A stretch of DNA of 47,322 bases. It comes from an uncultured Caulobacteraceae bacterium. Lineage in GTDB: Bacteria > Pseudomonadota > Alphaproteobacteria > Caulobacterales > Caulobacteraceae. The stretch is taken from NCBI GenBank assembly GCA_903870555.1, contig CAIQDO010000057.1, forward strand, positions 1-47,322. The letters are read 5' to 3'. A program made the translations under genes and the position numbers. The first letter of the stretch is position 1, and each line of letters starts with the position of its first letter. Positions 20,977 to 30,540 of the stretch are shown piece by piece. The notes beneath the pieces are model-generated. The model had not been told where the DNA came from. It made no database searches and worked only from the letters and a program-made list of their open reading frames with translations.

Positions 20977-22560
20977 CTATTCCGCCTTGGGCTTGGCCTT
21001 GCGGGGCTTGGCGGCCTTCGGCGCGGCCTCGGCCATGGAATCGGCAACCGGTTCGGCGGCGTCGACGATTTCCAAAGGCGTCGTTTCGCTTTCATCGCTT
21101 GCCGCCTTGGCCTTCGCGGGCTTGCGCTTCTTGGGAGCCGGGGCCTCGGCCTCGTCGGCGGCTTCCGGAGTCGCCTCAACGACGTCCTCGGAGGCTGTCG
21201 GCACGGCGCCGCCATAGCCCTCGGGCATGTCGTCCTCGCGCAACAGTTCCGCCTTGGAAACCGCCCGGTCGGTGACGGTGGCGCGTCCGACGATCAGGTC
21301 GACAACCTTTTCCTCGTAGAGGGGCGCGCGCATCTGCGCCTGGATATCCGGGTTACGTCGCAGCAGGTCGAAGATCTCCTGGGCCTGGGCGCCGTAACGC
21401 ATGGCCTCCGCCCGCATCGCATCGCCAAGCTCCGCCTCGGTGACGGTGACGTTTTCGCGCCGGCCGATTTCTGCCAGCACCAAGCCCAGGCGCACGCGGC
21501 GTTCGGCGATCTGGCGGTATTCCGCGCGAAGTTCATCCTCGGATTTTTCGGCGTCCTCGGGCGAGGACTGACCGTCGGCCTGGTCCTTCAGGACCTGGGC
21601 CCAGATGCCGTCGAACTCGGCCTGAACCATCCGCGGCGGCAGCGGAATGTCATGTTTGGCGTCCAGGACATCGAGAAGCGCCCGCTTCAGCTTGAAGCGC
21701 GAGGCCGAGATGAACTCGCGGTCGAGGTTCGCACGAAGCGCGGTCTTGAGCGCCTCCAGGTCCGCCAGACCCAGCTGCACCGCCAGGGCGTCGTCGGCGG
21801 CCGACTCCTTGGGCGCGCGCACGGCCTTGACCGCGACCTCGAAGACCGCCGCTTTTCCCTTGAGGGTCTCGACCTGGTAGTCGTCGGGGAACGTCACCGA
21901 CACGTCGACCTGATCGCCGACCTTGGCGCCGACGAGTTGGCTTTCGAAGCCCGGAATGAACTGGCCGGACCCAAGCACCAGCTCGGCGTCCGTCGCCGAA
22001 CCACCGTCGAAGGCTTCACCGTCGATGCGGCCGACGAAATCGATCGCCACCTGATCCCCGTCCAGAGCCGCTTCGCCGTCTTCGCGCGCCTCGAAGGTGC
22101 GGTTCTGGGCCACGACCTCGGCCAACGCCGATTCCAGCTCCTCGTCCGATGAGGTGTAGACAATGCGTTCCAACGAAAGGGTGGAGACGTCGACCGGCTC
22201 AAAGTCGGGCATGACCTCGACGTCGATTTCGTAGGACAGGTCCACTTGACCAGCGAGCACCTGATCCATGTCGGACACCGGCCGCAAGTCCGGACGAGAG
22301 GCCACACGAAGCTGGTTGTCGGCGAGCACCTGCTGCGATGTGTCGCTGAGCGTCTTCTCGATAACCTCGCTCATGAGCGCCTTGCCATACAGGCGGCGCA
22401 CGTGCGCCTGAGGCACCTTGCCAGGTCGGAAGCCCTTCAGCTTCAAGGTGGGGAGAATTTCAGCGATCCTGGCGTCGAGGGCGGCGCCGAGTTCGGCCGC
22501 CGGAACGATCACGCCATAGCTACGGCTAAGACCTTCGCCGGGCTTTTCAACAACTTGCAT
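20977..22560 (-). CDS. tig: trigger factor
   Basis: Trigger factor (527 aa) is the ribosome-bound chaperone that meets nascent chains. The ribosome-binding domain contains the [17 protein letters not shown] signature near residue 45. The FKBP-type domain contains [39 protein letters not shown]. The helical C-domain follows. I use the ATG at 22560 ([15 protein letters not shown]), the usual TF start. The protein is longer than the E. coli form (about 430 aa) because of a C-terminal tail of about 90 residues rich in Ala, Glu, Lys and Pro (such as [20 protein letters not shown]). Confidence 0.97.
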   Translation of the reverse strand: MQVVEKPGEGLSRSYGVIVPAAELGAALDARIAEILPTLKLKGFRPGKVPQAHVRRLYGKALMSEVIEKTLSDTSQQVLADNQLRVASRPDLRPVSDMDQVLAGQVDLSYEIDVEVMPDFEPVDVSTLSLERIVYTSSDEELESALAEVVAQNRTFEAREDGEAALDGDQVAIDFVGRIDGEAFDGGSATDAELVLGSGQFIPGFESQLVGAKVGDQVDVSVTFPDDYQVETLKGKAAVFEVAVKAVRAPKESAADDALAVQLGLADLEALKTALRANLDREFISASRFKLKRALLDVLDAKHDIPLPPRMVQAEFDGIWAQVLKDQADGQSSPEDAEKSEDELRAEYRQIAERRVRLGLVLAEIGRRENVTVTEAELGDAMRAEAMRYGAQAQEIFDLLRRNPDIQAQMRAPLYEEKVVDLIVGRATVTDRAVSKAELLREDDMPEGYGGAVPTASEDVVEATPEAADEAEAPAPKKRKPAKAKAASDESETTPLEIVDAAEPVADSMAEAAPKAAKPRKAKPKAE

Positions 22561-22603
22561 CAACGTGTCCCGAAGTTGGGGCGCAGGCTCAGCCAATCGC
22601 CCA

Positions 22604-22641
22604 ATAAAAAGCCGCCGCCAAGATCCGTCCTGGCAGGCGGC
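22604..22641 (-). terminator. intrinsic terminator between tRNA-Leu and tig
   Basis: Read on the minus strand, GCCGCCTGCCA and TGGCGGCGGC form a strong GC stem with a single bulged base and a 10-nt loop, followed by TTTTT and an A/T-rich ATTGGG. It ends transcripts coming from the tRNA-Leu side and so insulates tig, whose start is 44 nt further on. Confidence 0.75.
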
Positions 22642-22754
22642 GTGAAACGAACGCCCTTATGTCATGCCCCCTTCGGGGTCTCAAGGGGCGCCGAACGCGG
22701 CGGCGCGGCGGGCGCCGGGAGGCTGTCCCGCCAAGCCCGCTGGGCTAAGCCGGT

Positions 22755-22839
22755 TGGTGCGGATGAGAGGACTCGAACCTCCACGCCTTGCGGCGCTGGA
22801 ACCTAAATCCAGTGCGTCTACCAATTCCGCCACACCCGC
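22755..22839 (-). tRNA. tRNA-Leu (anticodon UAG)
   Basis: This is an 85-nt class II tRNA with encoded CCA. The acceptor GCGGGTG pairs with CATCCGC (one G-U). The anticodon stem CTGGA/TCCAG holds loop TTTAGGT with anticodon TAG (Leu codons CUA/CUG). The long variable arm CGCCGCAAGGCGT and the T loop GTTCGAGTC are complete. It is transcribed toward tig, and an intrinsic terminator lies in between. Confidence 0.97.
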
Positions 22840-22988
22840 GCGGTCCCGCTCTACACCATCGCGCCGGAGCTGACACCCCTCGGACGCCATGGGGAACCCT
22901 GGTGACCGCGGCTCTTTCGGCTGCCGCCAAAGAGGCCTAAGGCTGATCGGTCGAATGAGCGCGCGGGCCAGCGAGGCCATGGGGCGCG

Positions 22989-25154
22989 GTGGTCAGGGAT
23001 TGCGTGATGGTCGGTGTCGGCGCCAATTCGACGACGGATCCCGGCGCAATCAGCTTCGCGTTCATTCTGCAGCTGCTCGGCCTCCCGGCCAATCCCGCCG
23101 AAATCCTCCACCAGAGCGGCCTTGTCGCGTTGGACGAGGATGCGCTCCTGCGCGCCGCCAAGCGTTTCCCGCTCAAGGCGCGGGCGATAGACACCACCTA
23201 CGCCCGACTCGAATCGACTCCCCTGCCCGCATTGGCGGCGCTGAAGGACGGCGGCTGGATGGTCGTCGGCAAGGTGACGGATGGCCGGATCCTGGTGCAG
23301 GATCCGCGAAGGCCGACGCCTGAAATGCTGTCTCAGGACGAGCTCGCCGCGCGGTGGACCGGGCGGATGATCCTGTTGACCCGCCGCGCCACGTTGAGCG
23401 ACCCCTATCGACGGTTCGGCGTCAGTTGGTTCGTCGATGCGGTTAAGAAGTACCGGCAGCCGCTGATCGACGTGCTGATCGCCTCTTTTTTCCTGCAGGT
23501 GTTTGGCCTGTTGGCGCCCCTGTTCTTTCAGGTGATCATCGACAAGGTTTTCGCGCACCGGGGCCTGTCGACTCTTGAGGTGCTGGCCTTCGGCCTGGGG
23601 GTTTTGTCGATCTTCGAGGTCGTGCTGGGGGGGCTGCGAACCTATCTGTTCGCCCACACCTCGAACCGCATCGACGTCGAGTTGGGCGCAAGACTGTTTC
23701 GCCACCTGTTCGCCCTGCCGATGGCCTACTTCCAGACTCGTCGGGTCGGCGACACCGTCGCCCGGGTGCGCGAACTCGACACCATCCGCCAGTTCCTGAC
23801 ATCCTCGGCCATCACCCTGGCGCTGGACCTGGTCTTCGCCATCGTCTTCCTCGTGGTCCTCTATATCTACAGCCCGATGTTGACGGTCGTGGTGGCGGGC
23901 GCCCTGCCCCTCTATGTCCTTCTCAGCCTAGGCCTGACGCCGATCTTCCGCGAGCGACTGAACGAGCGTTTCAAGCGCGGCGCCGACAACCAGGCCTTTC
24001 TCGTCGAGGCGGTCTCCGGGGTCGAGACGGTCAAGTCGATGGCGCTGGAGCCGGTGATGCAGCGTCGCTGGGAGGAACAGCTGGCCGGCTATGTCACCGC
24101 GGCTTTCCGGGTCGTTGGCGTCGGCAACCTGGCCACCCAGACCACCACCCTGATCAACAAGATCACCATGGTGCTGATCCTGTTCCTCGGCGCCGGGCTG
24201 GTCGTGAACAACAAGCTCACCGTCGGCGAACTGGTCGCCTTCAACATGATCTCCTCGCAGCTGTCGGCGCCGGTGCTGCGGCTGGCGCAGCTCTGGCAGG
24301 ATTTCCAGCAGGTGCGCATCTCGATCGACCGTCTGGGAGATATCCTCAACACCACCCCGGAACCCGGTCAGAGCGCCCAGGCGAGCCTGCCGCCGATCCG
24401 CGGAGATGTTCGGCTGGAGACCGTCGGCTTCCGCTACCGGATTGACAGCCAGCCGGTGCTGACCGACGTGTCCCTGGAAGCGCCCGCCGGCACGGTCCTG
24501 GGGATCGTCGGCTCGTCCGGCTCGGGCAAGAGCACCTTGGCCAAGCTTATCCAGCGTCTCTATGTGCCGGAGACAGGCCGGGTATTGATCGACGGCGTCG
24601 ACCTGTCGATGGTCGACCCGGCCTGGCTGCGACGGCAGATAGGCGTGGTCCTTCAGGAGAACGTCCTGTTCAACCGCAGCGTGCGGGAGAACATCGCCCT
24701 GGCGGATCCAGGCATGGCCATGGACCGGGTGATCGCGGCCGCCGAGCTCGCCGGCGCCCACCAGTTCATCCTGGCGCTGCCCGAAGGATACGAAACCATG
24801 ATCGGCGAACGCGGGGCGTCGCTATCCGGCGGCCAGCGGCAGCGAATCGCCATAGCCCGCGCCCTTGTCGGCAACCCGCGCATCCTGATCTTCGATGAAG
24901 CCACCTCCGCGCTGGACTATGAGAGCGAGGCGGCGATCCAGGCCAATATGCGCCGCATCACCCACGATCGCACCGTGATCATCATCGCTCACAGGCTGTC
25001 GACCCTGCGGATGGCGGACAGCATCATCACCGTCGAGGGAGGCCGGGTGATCGAGCGCGGCACGCATGACAGCCTGCTCGCGGCGGGAGGCCGCTACGCC
25101 GAACTCTGGCGCCTGCAGTCCGGCGGACACAAGGACAAGGAGGAAACGACGTGA
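22989..25154 (+). CDS. type I secretion system ABC transporter (HlyB-like, with degenerate C39 domain)
   Basis: This 721-aa protein is a HlyB-family exporter. Residues 1-125 form a peptidase-C39-like domain, but no Cys is seen where the catalytic residue should be (region ANSTTDPGAISFAFILQLL). It is therefore probably a non-cleaving substrate-recognition domain. A six-helix transmembrane domain follows (about 150-420). The ATPase has Walker A GSSGSGKSTLAKL, signature LSGGQRQRIAIARA, Walker B RILIFDEATSALD and H-loop IIIAHRLST. It would drive one-step export of an unprocessed protein. The start is uncertain: GTG 22989 or ATG 23007. It overlaps the adaptor gene by 4 nt. No TolC-like gene or RTX substrate lies nearby. 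Confidence 0.92.
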   Translation: MVRDCVMVGVGANSTTDPGAISFAFILQLLGLPANPAEILHQSGLVALDEDALLRAAKRFPLKARAIDTTYARLESTPLPALAALKDGGWMVVGKVTDGRILVQDPRRPTPEMLSQDELAARWTGRMILLTRRATLSDPYRRFGVSWFVDAVKKYRQPLIDVLIASFFLQVFGLLAPLFFQVIIDKVFAHRGLSTLEVLAFGLGVLSIFEVVLGGLRTYLFAHTSNRIDVELGARLFRHLFALPMAYFQTRRVGDTVARVRELDTIRQFLTSSAITLALDLVFAIVFLVVLYIYSPMLTVVVAGALPLYVLLSLGLTPIFRERLNERFKRGADNQAFLVEAVSGVETVKSMALEPVMQRRWEEQLAGYVTAAFRVVGVGNLATQTTTLINKITMVLILFLGAGLVVNNKLTVGELVAFNMISSQLSAPVLRLAQLWQDFQQVRISIDRLGDILNTTPEPGQSAQASLPPIRGDVRLETVGFRYRIDSQPVLTDVSLEAPAGTVLGIVGSSGSGKSTLAKLIQRLYVPETGRVLIDGVDLSMVDPAWLRRQIGVVLQENVLFNRSVRENIALADPGMAMDRVIAAAELAGAHQFILALPEGYETMIGERGASLSGGQRQRIAIARALVGNPRILIFDEATSALDYESEAAIQANMRRITHDRTVIIIAHRLSTLRMADSIITVEGGRVIERGTHDSLLAAGGRYAELWRLQSGGHKDKEETT

Positions 25155-26584
25155 GCGGCCAAACGAGCGGCGGCCTGTTCACCCGTCTACTGCGCCGCCT
25201 CGTCGAGCGCTTCGAGCGCCAGGACGAACGCGAGTTCCTGCCAGCGGCGCTGGAGGTGCTGGAAACGCCGCCGTCGCCCACCGGCCGGTTGTTGGCGATG
25301 GTGATCGGCGGCTTTTTCACGCTGGCGGTGGCCTGGGCTTTCCTAGGCAAGGTCGATGTGATCGCCGTCGCGCCGGGTCGGTTGCTGCCAAGCGGCAAGA
25401 CGAAGACGATCCAGCCCCTCGATCCCGGCGTGGTCAAGACCATCGCCGTTCAGGACGGCGACCGTGTTCGCGCCGGGCAGTTGTTGATCGCCCTGGATCC
25501 GACCGCCGTCGGCGCCGATCGCGACCGCCTCTCGCGTGACCTGATTCAGGCGCGCCTCGACGTCGCGCGCCTGTCCGCTCTCAAGCCGGTGGCGGAAGGT
25601 CGCGGCGGCGTGAGCGCCCTGGCCTCCGTGGACGGCGCCAGCGCCGACGACTTGGCCCAGACCCGCGCCGCGCTTCACGCCCAGATCGACGCGCAGGCCG
25701 CGAAAGTGTCCGGCGTCGAGCAACAGATCAGCGAAAAACGCGCCGAGGCGGGGGAGGTTCAGGCTCAGATCGCCAAGACCAACGCCAGCCTGCCACTGCT
25801 GACTGAAAAATCACGTTTGCACGAAAAACTGCGGGAACAGGGATACGGCACAAGCTTCGCGTCGCTCGACGCCCAGCAGCAACTCGGCGACGCCCGCCGC
25901 GACCTTGAGGTTCTGGCGGCGCGACTGGCTCAGGCGCGCGCCTCTGTCGCGGCGCTGCAACATCAGCGCGCGCTGTCGGTGTCGGAGTTCGCCGCGGGCG
26001 TGCTGGGAGAGTTGGAAAAGGCGCGGGAGAAGGAGAACGCCCTTGCCCAGGATCTGATCAAGGCGCGGCAGAAGTCGGTCGCCTCGGAACTTCGCGCGCC
26101 GATCGACGGGGTGGTCGAGGAACTGGCCGTTCACACCGTCGGAGGCGTCGTCACGCCCGCTCAGCGGTTGATGATCATTGTGCCCGACAACCAGCGCCTG
26201 ACCGTTGAAGCGCAACTGGCCAACCGAGACGTGGGCTTCGTGCATCCCGGCCAGGATGTCGCCGTCAAGGTCGAGACCTTCACCTTTACCCGCTATGGTC
26301 TGGTTCACGGCAAGGTGATCGATGTCAGTCGCGACGCGGTCGCCCAGGCGACGCGCCAGACCGAGGACCCGACCACCGCCCAAGCTCCGGCCGCCCCGGC
26401 CTCGCCGACCTATTTGGCGCGCATTGCCGTTGACCAGACCAGCATGATCGTTGACGGGCGGCGGGAGGCCCTGATGCCAGGCATGGCGGTCACCGCCGAG
26501 GTGAAGACGGGGCGGCGTGCGATCATCGACTATCTGTTGTCACCCCTGGCGCGAAAGACCTCCGAGGCGATGCACGAGCGGTAA
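25151..26584 (+). CDS. type I secretion periplasmic adaptor (HlyD family)
   Basis: This 477-aa membrane-fusion protein links the ABC exporter to an outer-membrane TolC-type channel. It has a cytoplasmic N-terminal tail, one membrane helix (LLAMVIGGFFTLAVAWAFLG, about residues 45-64) and the first lipoyl half (VDVIAVAPGRLLPSGKTKTIQPLDPGVVKTIAVQDGDRVRAGQLLIALD). A long coiled-coil hairpin (about 110-310) follows, then the second lipoyl half (ELRAPIDGVVEELAVHTVGGVV) and a beta-barrel region ending in a hydrophobic C-terminus. The start is a GTG overlapping the stop of the transporter gene (GTGA), so the pair is translationally coupled. Confidence 0.93.
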   Translation: MSGQTSGGLFTRLLRRLVERFERQDEREFLPAALEVLETPPSPTGRLLAMVIGGFFTLAVAWAFLGKVDVIAVAPGRLLPSGKTKTIQPLDPGVVKTIAVQDGDRVRAGQLLIALDPTAVGADRDRLSRDLIQARLDVARLSALKPVAEGRGGVSALASVDGASADDLAQTRAALHAQIDAQAAKVSGVEQQISEKRAEAGEVQAQIAKTNASLPLLTEKSRLHEKLREQGYGTSFASLDAQQQLGDARRDLEVLAARLAQARASVAALQHQRALSVSEFAAGVLGELEKAREKENALAQDLIKARQKSVASELRAPIDGVVEELAVHTVGGVVTPAQRLMIIVPDNQRLTVEAQLANRDVGFVHPGQDVAVKVETFTFTRYGLVHGKVIDVSRDAVAQATRQTEDPTTAQAPAAPASPTYLARIAVDQTSMIVDGRREALMPGMAVTAEVKTGRRAIIDYLLSPLARKTSEAMHER

Positions 26585-26593
26585 ACCGGCCTC

Positions 26594-27601
26594 TCAAACC
26601 TCGCCGTAATAGTGTCGGCGCCAATCGCAGAACGCGGTCACGCCCTCGTCGAGCGGTGTGCCGGGCCGAAAACCTGTCAGGGCCTCAAGGAGGTCTGCAT
26701 TGGCGAAGGTGACGCGGCTTTCTCCAGGCTGAATCGGCTGAAGGTCTTGCGTCGCGGCCTGACCCAGGGCCCGCTCTATGGCGGCGACGAAATCGCCCAG
26801 CCTTATGGGATGACCCGGCCCGATATTGACCACCCGCCATGGCGCCGTCGGGCTGAGGGAGTCGCCCACACCCTCCAATGGCCGCCCGAGCTCCGGCGGC
26901 GCGGCGAGCAGACGGACCAGGGCTTCGACCAGGTCGTCGACATAGGTGAAATCGCGCTCCATGTCGCCGTGCCCGTAGACGGTGATCGGCCGGCCCCTGA
27001 GGATCGCGTCGACAAACAACGATAGCGCCATGTCCGGACGGCCCCAGGGGCCATAGACCGTGAAGAATCGCGCGACCGTCGTCGGCAGGGCCCACAGGTG
27101 ACTATAGGCGTGCGTCAACTCCTCGCCCGCCTTTTTGGTCGCCGCGTAGATCGACAGCGGGTGATCCGCGCGGGCCGTCTCACGGAACGGCGTATCCTTG
27201 CCGCCGCCATAGACGGAGCTGCTGGACGCCACCAGCAGGTGGCCGACACGCTGATCGCGCGCCGCTTCCATGACGTTGAAGGTCCCAACCACATTGGCAT
27301 CCAGATAGGCGCGGGGGTCATTGAGGCTGTGGCGCACCCCGGCCTGGGCGGCGAGGTGCGCGATCGCGTCCGGCGCGGCCGCGCGGGCGATCGCCATTAC
27401 GGCGTCGCCGTCCTCGAGCCTGACGACGTGGTCGCTGAACGCCGGGTGCGCGAGAAGGCGGTCCCGACGGGCGCGCTTGAGATCGACGTCATAGTAGTCG
27501 GTGAGGGCGTCGATCCCCACCACCTCATGGCCGTCGGCAAGCAACCGTCTGGCCAGGTGAAAACCGATGAACCCAGCGGTTCCTGTGACGAGTACGCGCA
27601 T
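26594..27601 (-). CDS. NAD-dependent epimerase, UDP-glucuronate 4-epimerase-like
   Basis: This 335-aa extended short-chain dehydrogenase has the NAD motif GTAGFIGFHLARRLL at its start. The Ser of the catalytic triad is in SSSSVYGG and the YxxxK pair in YAATKKAGEE. The segments GIDALTDYYDVDLKRAR and VARFFTVYGPWGRPDMALSLFVDAILRGRPITVYGHGDMERDFTYVDDLVEAL are characteristic of UDP-glucuronate 4-epimerases (CapI/LpsL type), which make UDP-galacturonate for surface polysaccharide. I use the ATG at 27601; the ORF track's TTG is one codon upstream. It is convergent with the HlyD gene and has no polysaccharide genes next to it in this window. Confidence 0.85.
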   Translation of the reverse strand: MRVLVTGTAGFIGFHLARRLLADGHEVVGIDALTDYYDVDLKRARRDRLLAHPAFSDHVVRLEDGDAVMAIARAAAPDAIAHLAAQAGVRHSLNDPRAYLDANVVGTFNVMEAARDQRVGHLLVASSSSVYGGGKDTPFRETARADHPLSIYAATKKAGEELTHAYSHLWALPTTVARFFTVYGPWGRPDMALSLFVDAILRGRPITVYGHGDMERDFTYVDDLVEALVRLLAAPPELGRPLEGVGDSLSPTAPWRVVNIGPGHPIRLGDFVAAIERALGQAATQDLQPIQPGESRVTFANADLLEALTGFRPGTPLDEGVTAFCDWRRHYYGEV

Positions 27602-27686
27602 CAATGGCCGCCTGAGTCGCTCGATGACGATTGCCCGTCAGAAGCGGCTCATAGCACGGCCGATAGCCGGCGGCGCCCGTCGCGAT

Positions 27687-27842
27687 TCAGAGCGGCCCAT
27701 CGTCCTCATGGTCATTGAGAATCCGGGCGGCGTCGCCTTGAGGGTCTTCATACTGGTTGTTCTTCACCGTCCACCAGAAGGCGGCAAGCCCGAGCAGGCC
27801 GAGAATGATCGACGTTGGGGCGAGAAACATCAGGATTGTCAT
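27687..27842 (-). CDS. ccoS: cbb3 oxidase assembly protein CcoS (below ORF-track length)
   Basis: This 51-aa protein is found by reading the minus strand from the ATG at 27842, which overlaps the ccoI stop (ATGA). It begins MTILMFLAPTSIILGLLGLA and continues FWWTVKNNQYEDPQGDAARIL, the classical CcoS pattern: one membrane helix, a WxxxxxQYEDxxGxAxRIL motif and an acidic tail. In other bacteria CcoS is needed for cofactor insertion into the oxidase. It is the last gene of the ccoNOQPGHIS cluster. Confidence 0.95.
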   Translation of the reverse strand: MTILMFLAPTSIILGLLGLAAFWWTVKNNQYEDPQGDAARILNDHEDDGPL

Positions 27843-30037
27843 GAAACGTCTTCCGGATGGCGCGCCACGAGGTTCATCCGCAAGGCGTTGAGGGTGACGA
27901 TCAGGGACGAGGATGACATGGCGATGGCCGCGACAAAGGGATTGATCAACCCGAAAACCGCCGCCGGCGCGGCGATGGCGTTATAGAGCGCCGAAAACGC
28001 GAAATTCTCCAGAGCCCGACGTTGCGCCGCGCGAGCGGTGCGAATCGCCAGCACAACCGCCCCAAGGCCTTCGCCGCCAAAAATCAGGTCGGCGGCGTTC
28101 TGGCTGGCGTCGACGGCCGCCCCGGGCGCCATCGACGCGTGGGCGCCGGCGAGCGCCGCCGCATCATTCAGGCCATCCCCCACCATCAGCACATGATACC
28201 CCGCTTCCCGGAGTCGACGGACCGCCTCCGCCTTCTCGAGCGGCGTCACGCCGGCGCGCCAACGATCGACCCCCACGGCTGCCGCGACTTCGCCCACGGC
28301 GGCGGCCACATCGCCCGACAAGATCTCGACGCCCAGGCCAAGCGCCCGCAAGCGGGAAACGGTCGCGGCCGCATCGGGTCGTAAGCTGTCGGCAAAACGA
28401 AAAACACAGGCCGGCTCGCCGTCACGAGCGAACCACAATTCCGTCTCCCGCGCCGTCGCCTCCGGTACGCCGAGGAAGCTCGCCCGACCCAGTCGGGCCG
28501 GCCGGCCGTCGATCACGCCTGTGAGGCCCTGCCCGGCCGTTTCGGTCACCGCATCGGCCACGGCGCCCGGCCCCGCGGCGCGCGCGAGGCCGCGCGCGAG
28601 CGGATGCCGCGACGCCCGAGCCAGCCGCGCCGCGTCGGCGAGTCGGTCCATGTCGCCGGCGATCAGCCTCGGCCGTCCCTCGGTGAGAACCCCGGTCTTG
28701 TCGAACACCACATAGTCGACAGCGGCCAGACGTTCGAGCGCGGCGCCCGACTTCACCAGCACGCCCGCCCGGAACAACCGGCCACTGGCGGTGACCTGGA
28801 CCGCGGGCACCGCCAGCCCGAGCGCGCAGGGACAGGTGATGATCAGCACCGCCGCGGCCCGCATCAGCGCCTCATGCGCGCCCAGTCCGAGCAGCCAGCC
28901 CAGAACGAAGGTTCCCGCCGCCACGGTGTGGACCGTCGGAACATAGAGGGCCGCGGCGCGATCGGCCAAACGAACATAGGCGGATTTCGACTGGGCGCCC
29001 GCCTCCATCAGTCGGGCGATCTCCGCAAGCGCTGAATCCTGGGCCTGAGCCCGGGCGCGGAGCAACAGCCGTCCGGACAGGTTGAGAGCCCCTGCATGAA
29101 CCGCCGAACCCGAGGCGACCGCCACAGACGCTGTCTCGCCGGTGATCAAGGCGTTGTCGATCTCCGAGGCGCCACCTTCGATCAGGCCATCGACCGGAAT
29201 GCGATCGCCAGGCGCCACCGCCAGCAGATCGCCGACCTGGACCTGGGCGATAGGAACGCCTTGTTCGAGACCGTCGGCGTCGACGCGCACCGCCACGGAA
29301 GTCTGCAGGGCCAACAGATCCCGCGCGGCGCCACGGGCGCGGGCCTTGAGCTTGTGTTCGAGATAGCGGCCGATCAGCAGCAGGAAGATCAGGGTAATCG
29401 CGGCGTCGAAATAGGCGTGCCGGCCGCCCCGGAAGGTCTCGTAGTAGCTGATCGCCAAGGTCAGGAGCACGCCGATGGTGATCGGCACGTCCATGTTGGC
29501 CTTGCCACGGCGCAGCGACGCCCAGGCTGACGTGAAGAACGGCATGCCAGCGTAAAGCGCGCAGGGTGTCGCGACCAGGGCCGCGAACCAGTACATCACC
29601 GTGCGCGTGGTCGCGCTCAGTTCCTGGCCGAACAGTCCCGCCCACACCGGGACCGTGAACATCATTACGTTCAGGGTGCCGAACGCGGCCACTCCCAACG
29701 CAAGGGTCAATCGGCGGCCGTCCTTGTCGTATTCGGCCTCCACCGCCGCCGGATCGTAGAGCCGGGCGACGTAACCCAGATCCTCCACGGCATCTATCAC
29801 CCGGGCGGGATCGGCGCCGGACCCGATGAAAATCACCAGCAGCTTGCCGGTCGAAAGGTTCAGACGCGCCCGGGCCACCGACGGAAGCGCGGCGACGCCT
29901 CGCTCGATCTTGTTCATGCAGCCGGCGCAGCGCGCGCCGGTGACCATCAACTCCAGGCGGCTTTCGCCGTCCGTCCCGGTCGGCCGCAGGAAGCCGGAGA
30001 GATCGGCCGCCGGCGACGCGACGCTGGCCGCGGTCAC
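27839..30037 (-). CDS. ccoI: copper-transporting P-type ATPase for cbb3 assembly
   Basis: CcoI/FixI (732 aa) is a P1B-type Cu ATPase that supplies copper to the oxidase. It has an N-terminal metal-binding domain with GARCAGCMNKIE and eight predicted membrane helices. The transmembrane metal motif is CPC (ITCPCALGLAVP), the phosphorylation site is VFDKTGVLTEG, the actuator motif is ITGETASVAV, and the hinge is GDGLNDAAAL. The start is a GTG whose last bases overlap the ccoH stop (GTGA). It resembles the CcoI branch rather than the CopA detoxification branch in motifs and, decisively, in context. Confidence 0.96.
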   Translation of the reverse strand: MTAASVASPAADLSGFLRPTGTDGESRLELMVTGARCAGCMNKIERGVAALPSVARARLNLSTGKLLVIFIGSGADPARVIDAVEDLGYVARLYDPAAVEAEYDKDGRRLTLALGVAAFGTLNVMMFTVPVWAGLFGQELSATTRTVMYWFAALVATPCALYAGMPFFTSAWASLRRGKANMDVPITIGVLLTLAISYYETFRGGRHAYFDAAITLIFLLLIGRYLEHKLKARARGAARDLLALQTSVAVRVDADGLEQGVPIAQVQVGDLLAVAPGDRIPVDGLIEGGASEIDNALITGETASVAVASGSAVHAGALNLSGRLLLRARAQAQDSALAEIARLMEAGAQSKSAYVRLADRAAALYVPTVHTVAAGTFVLGWLLGLGAHEALMRAAAVLIITCPCALGLAVPAVQVTASGRLFRAGVLVKSGAALERLAAVDYVVFDKTGVLTEGRPRLIAGDMDRLADAARLARASRHPLARGLARAAGPGAVADAVTETAGQGLTGVIDGRPARLGRASFLGVPEATARETELWFARDGEPACVFRFADSLRPDAAATVSRLRALGLGVEILSGDVAAAVGEVAAAVGVDRWRAGVTPLEKAEAVRRLREAGYHVLMVGDGLNDAAALAGAHASMAPGAAVDASQNAADLIFGGEGLGAVVLAIRTARAAQRRALENFAFSALYNAIAAPAAVFGLINPFVAAIAMSSSSLIVTLNALRMNLVARHPEDVS

Positions 30038-30540
30038 GGTTGCAACACTCGCCGATCCGCCTTGGCGACATGCCCGCGCCCGTCATCGGCGGTGACCGTG
30101 AGGTCCCAGGCGCCGCGCGGCATAGCCGTCTCGCCCCGGTAGACGCCAGGTTCGGCCTCGCGCAAGGCCACGTCGCTCTGGCCATACTCGGTCGCCGGGC
30201 GTTCCAGATGAACGGAGACCTTCAGTCCACGCACCGGCGCGCCGGTCCTGTCGGCGGCGTCGACCCGTAACCGTCCCGGACCTTCCGGACCCGCGGACAG
30301 CCGCCATCCGAGCGACGCCTGAGCGCGTTTCTGGGCCAGAGCGGCGTTGTAGGCGAGCCCATCCTCGTAGGGCGTCTTGGAGATTTCGCCTGGGAAAGTG
30401 CCGTAGGCCTTCACCATGAAGACCGTGTTGATGGCGATATCGACGCCGAAGAACAGGACAAGCATGGCCAGCACATGCCAGCCCTTGAGGACGAATTGCC
30501 GCGTCGCGGTGATAGGGGGCGTCGTGATCGGGGTCGTCAT
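30034..30540 (-). CDS. ccoH: FixH-family cbb3 assembly protein
   Basis: CcoH/FixH (168 aa) has one N-terminal membrane helix (HVLAMLVLFFGVDIAINTVFMVKAYG) followed by the motif TFPGEISKTPYEDGLAYNAALA. A periplasmic beta-rich domain follows, ending in GAWDLTVTADDGRGHVAKADRRVL. This matches FixH, an assembly factor that stabilises cbb3 subcomplexes. It overlaps ccoG upstream and ccoI downstream by 4 nt each, so the three assembly genes are translationally coupled. Confidence 0.94.
   Translation of the reverse strand: MTTPITTPPITATRQFVLKGWHVLAMLVLFFGVDIAINTVFMVKAYGTFPGEISKTPYEDGLAYNAALAQKRAQASLGWRLSAGPEGPGRLRVDAADRTGAPVRGLKVSVHLERPATEYGQSDVALREAEPGVYRGETAMPRGAWDLTVTADDGRGHVAKADRRVLQP

Noticed and set aside
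23928-24761. 277-aa minus-strand ORF inside the ABC transporter gene
   Set aside because: It is antisense to the conserved membrane and ATPase segments and shows no family motif.
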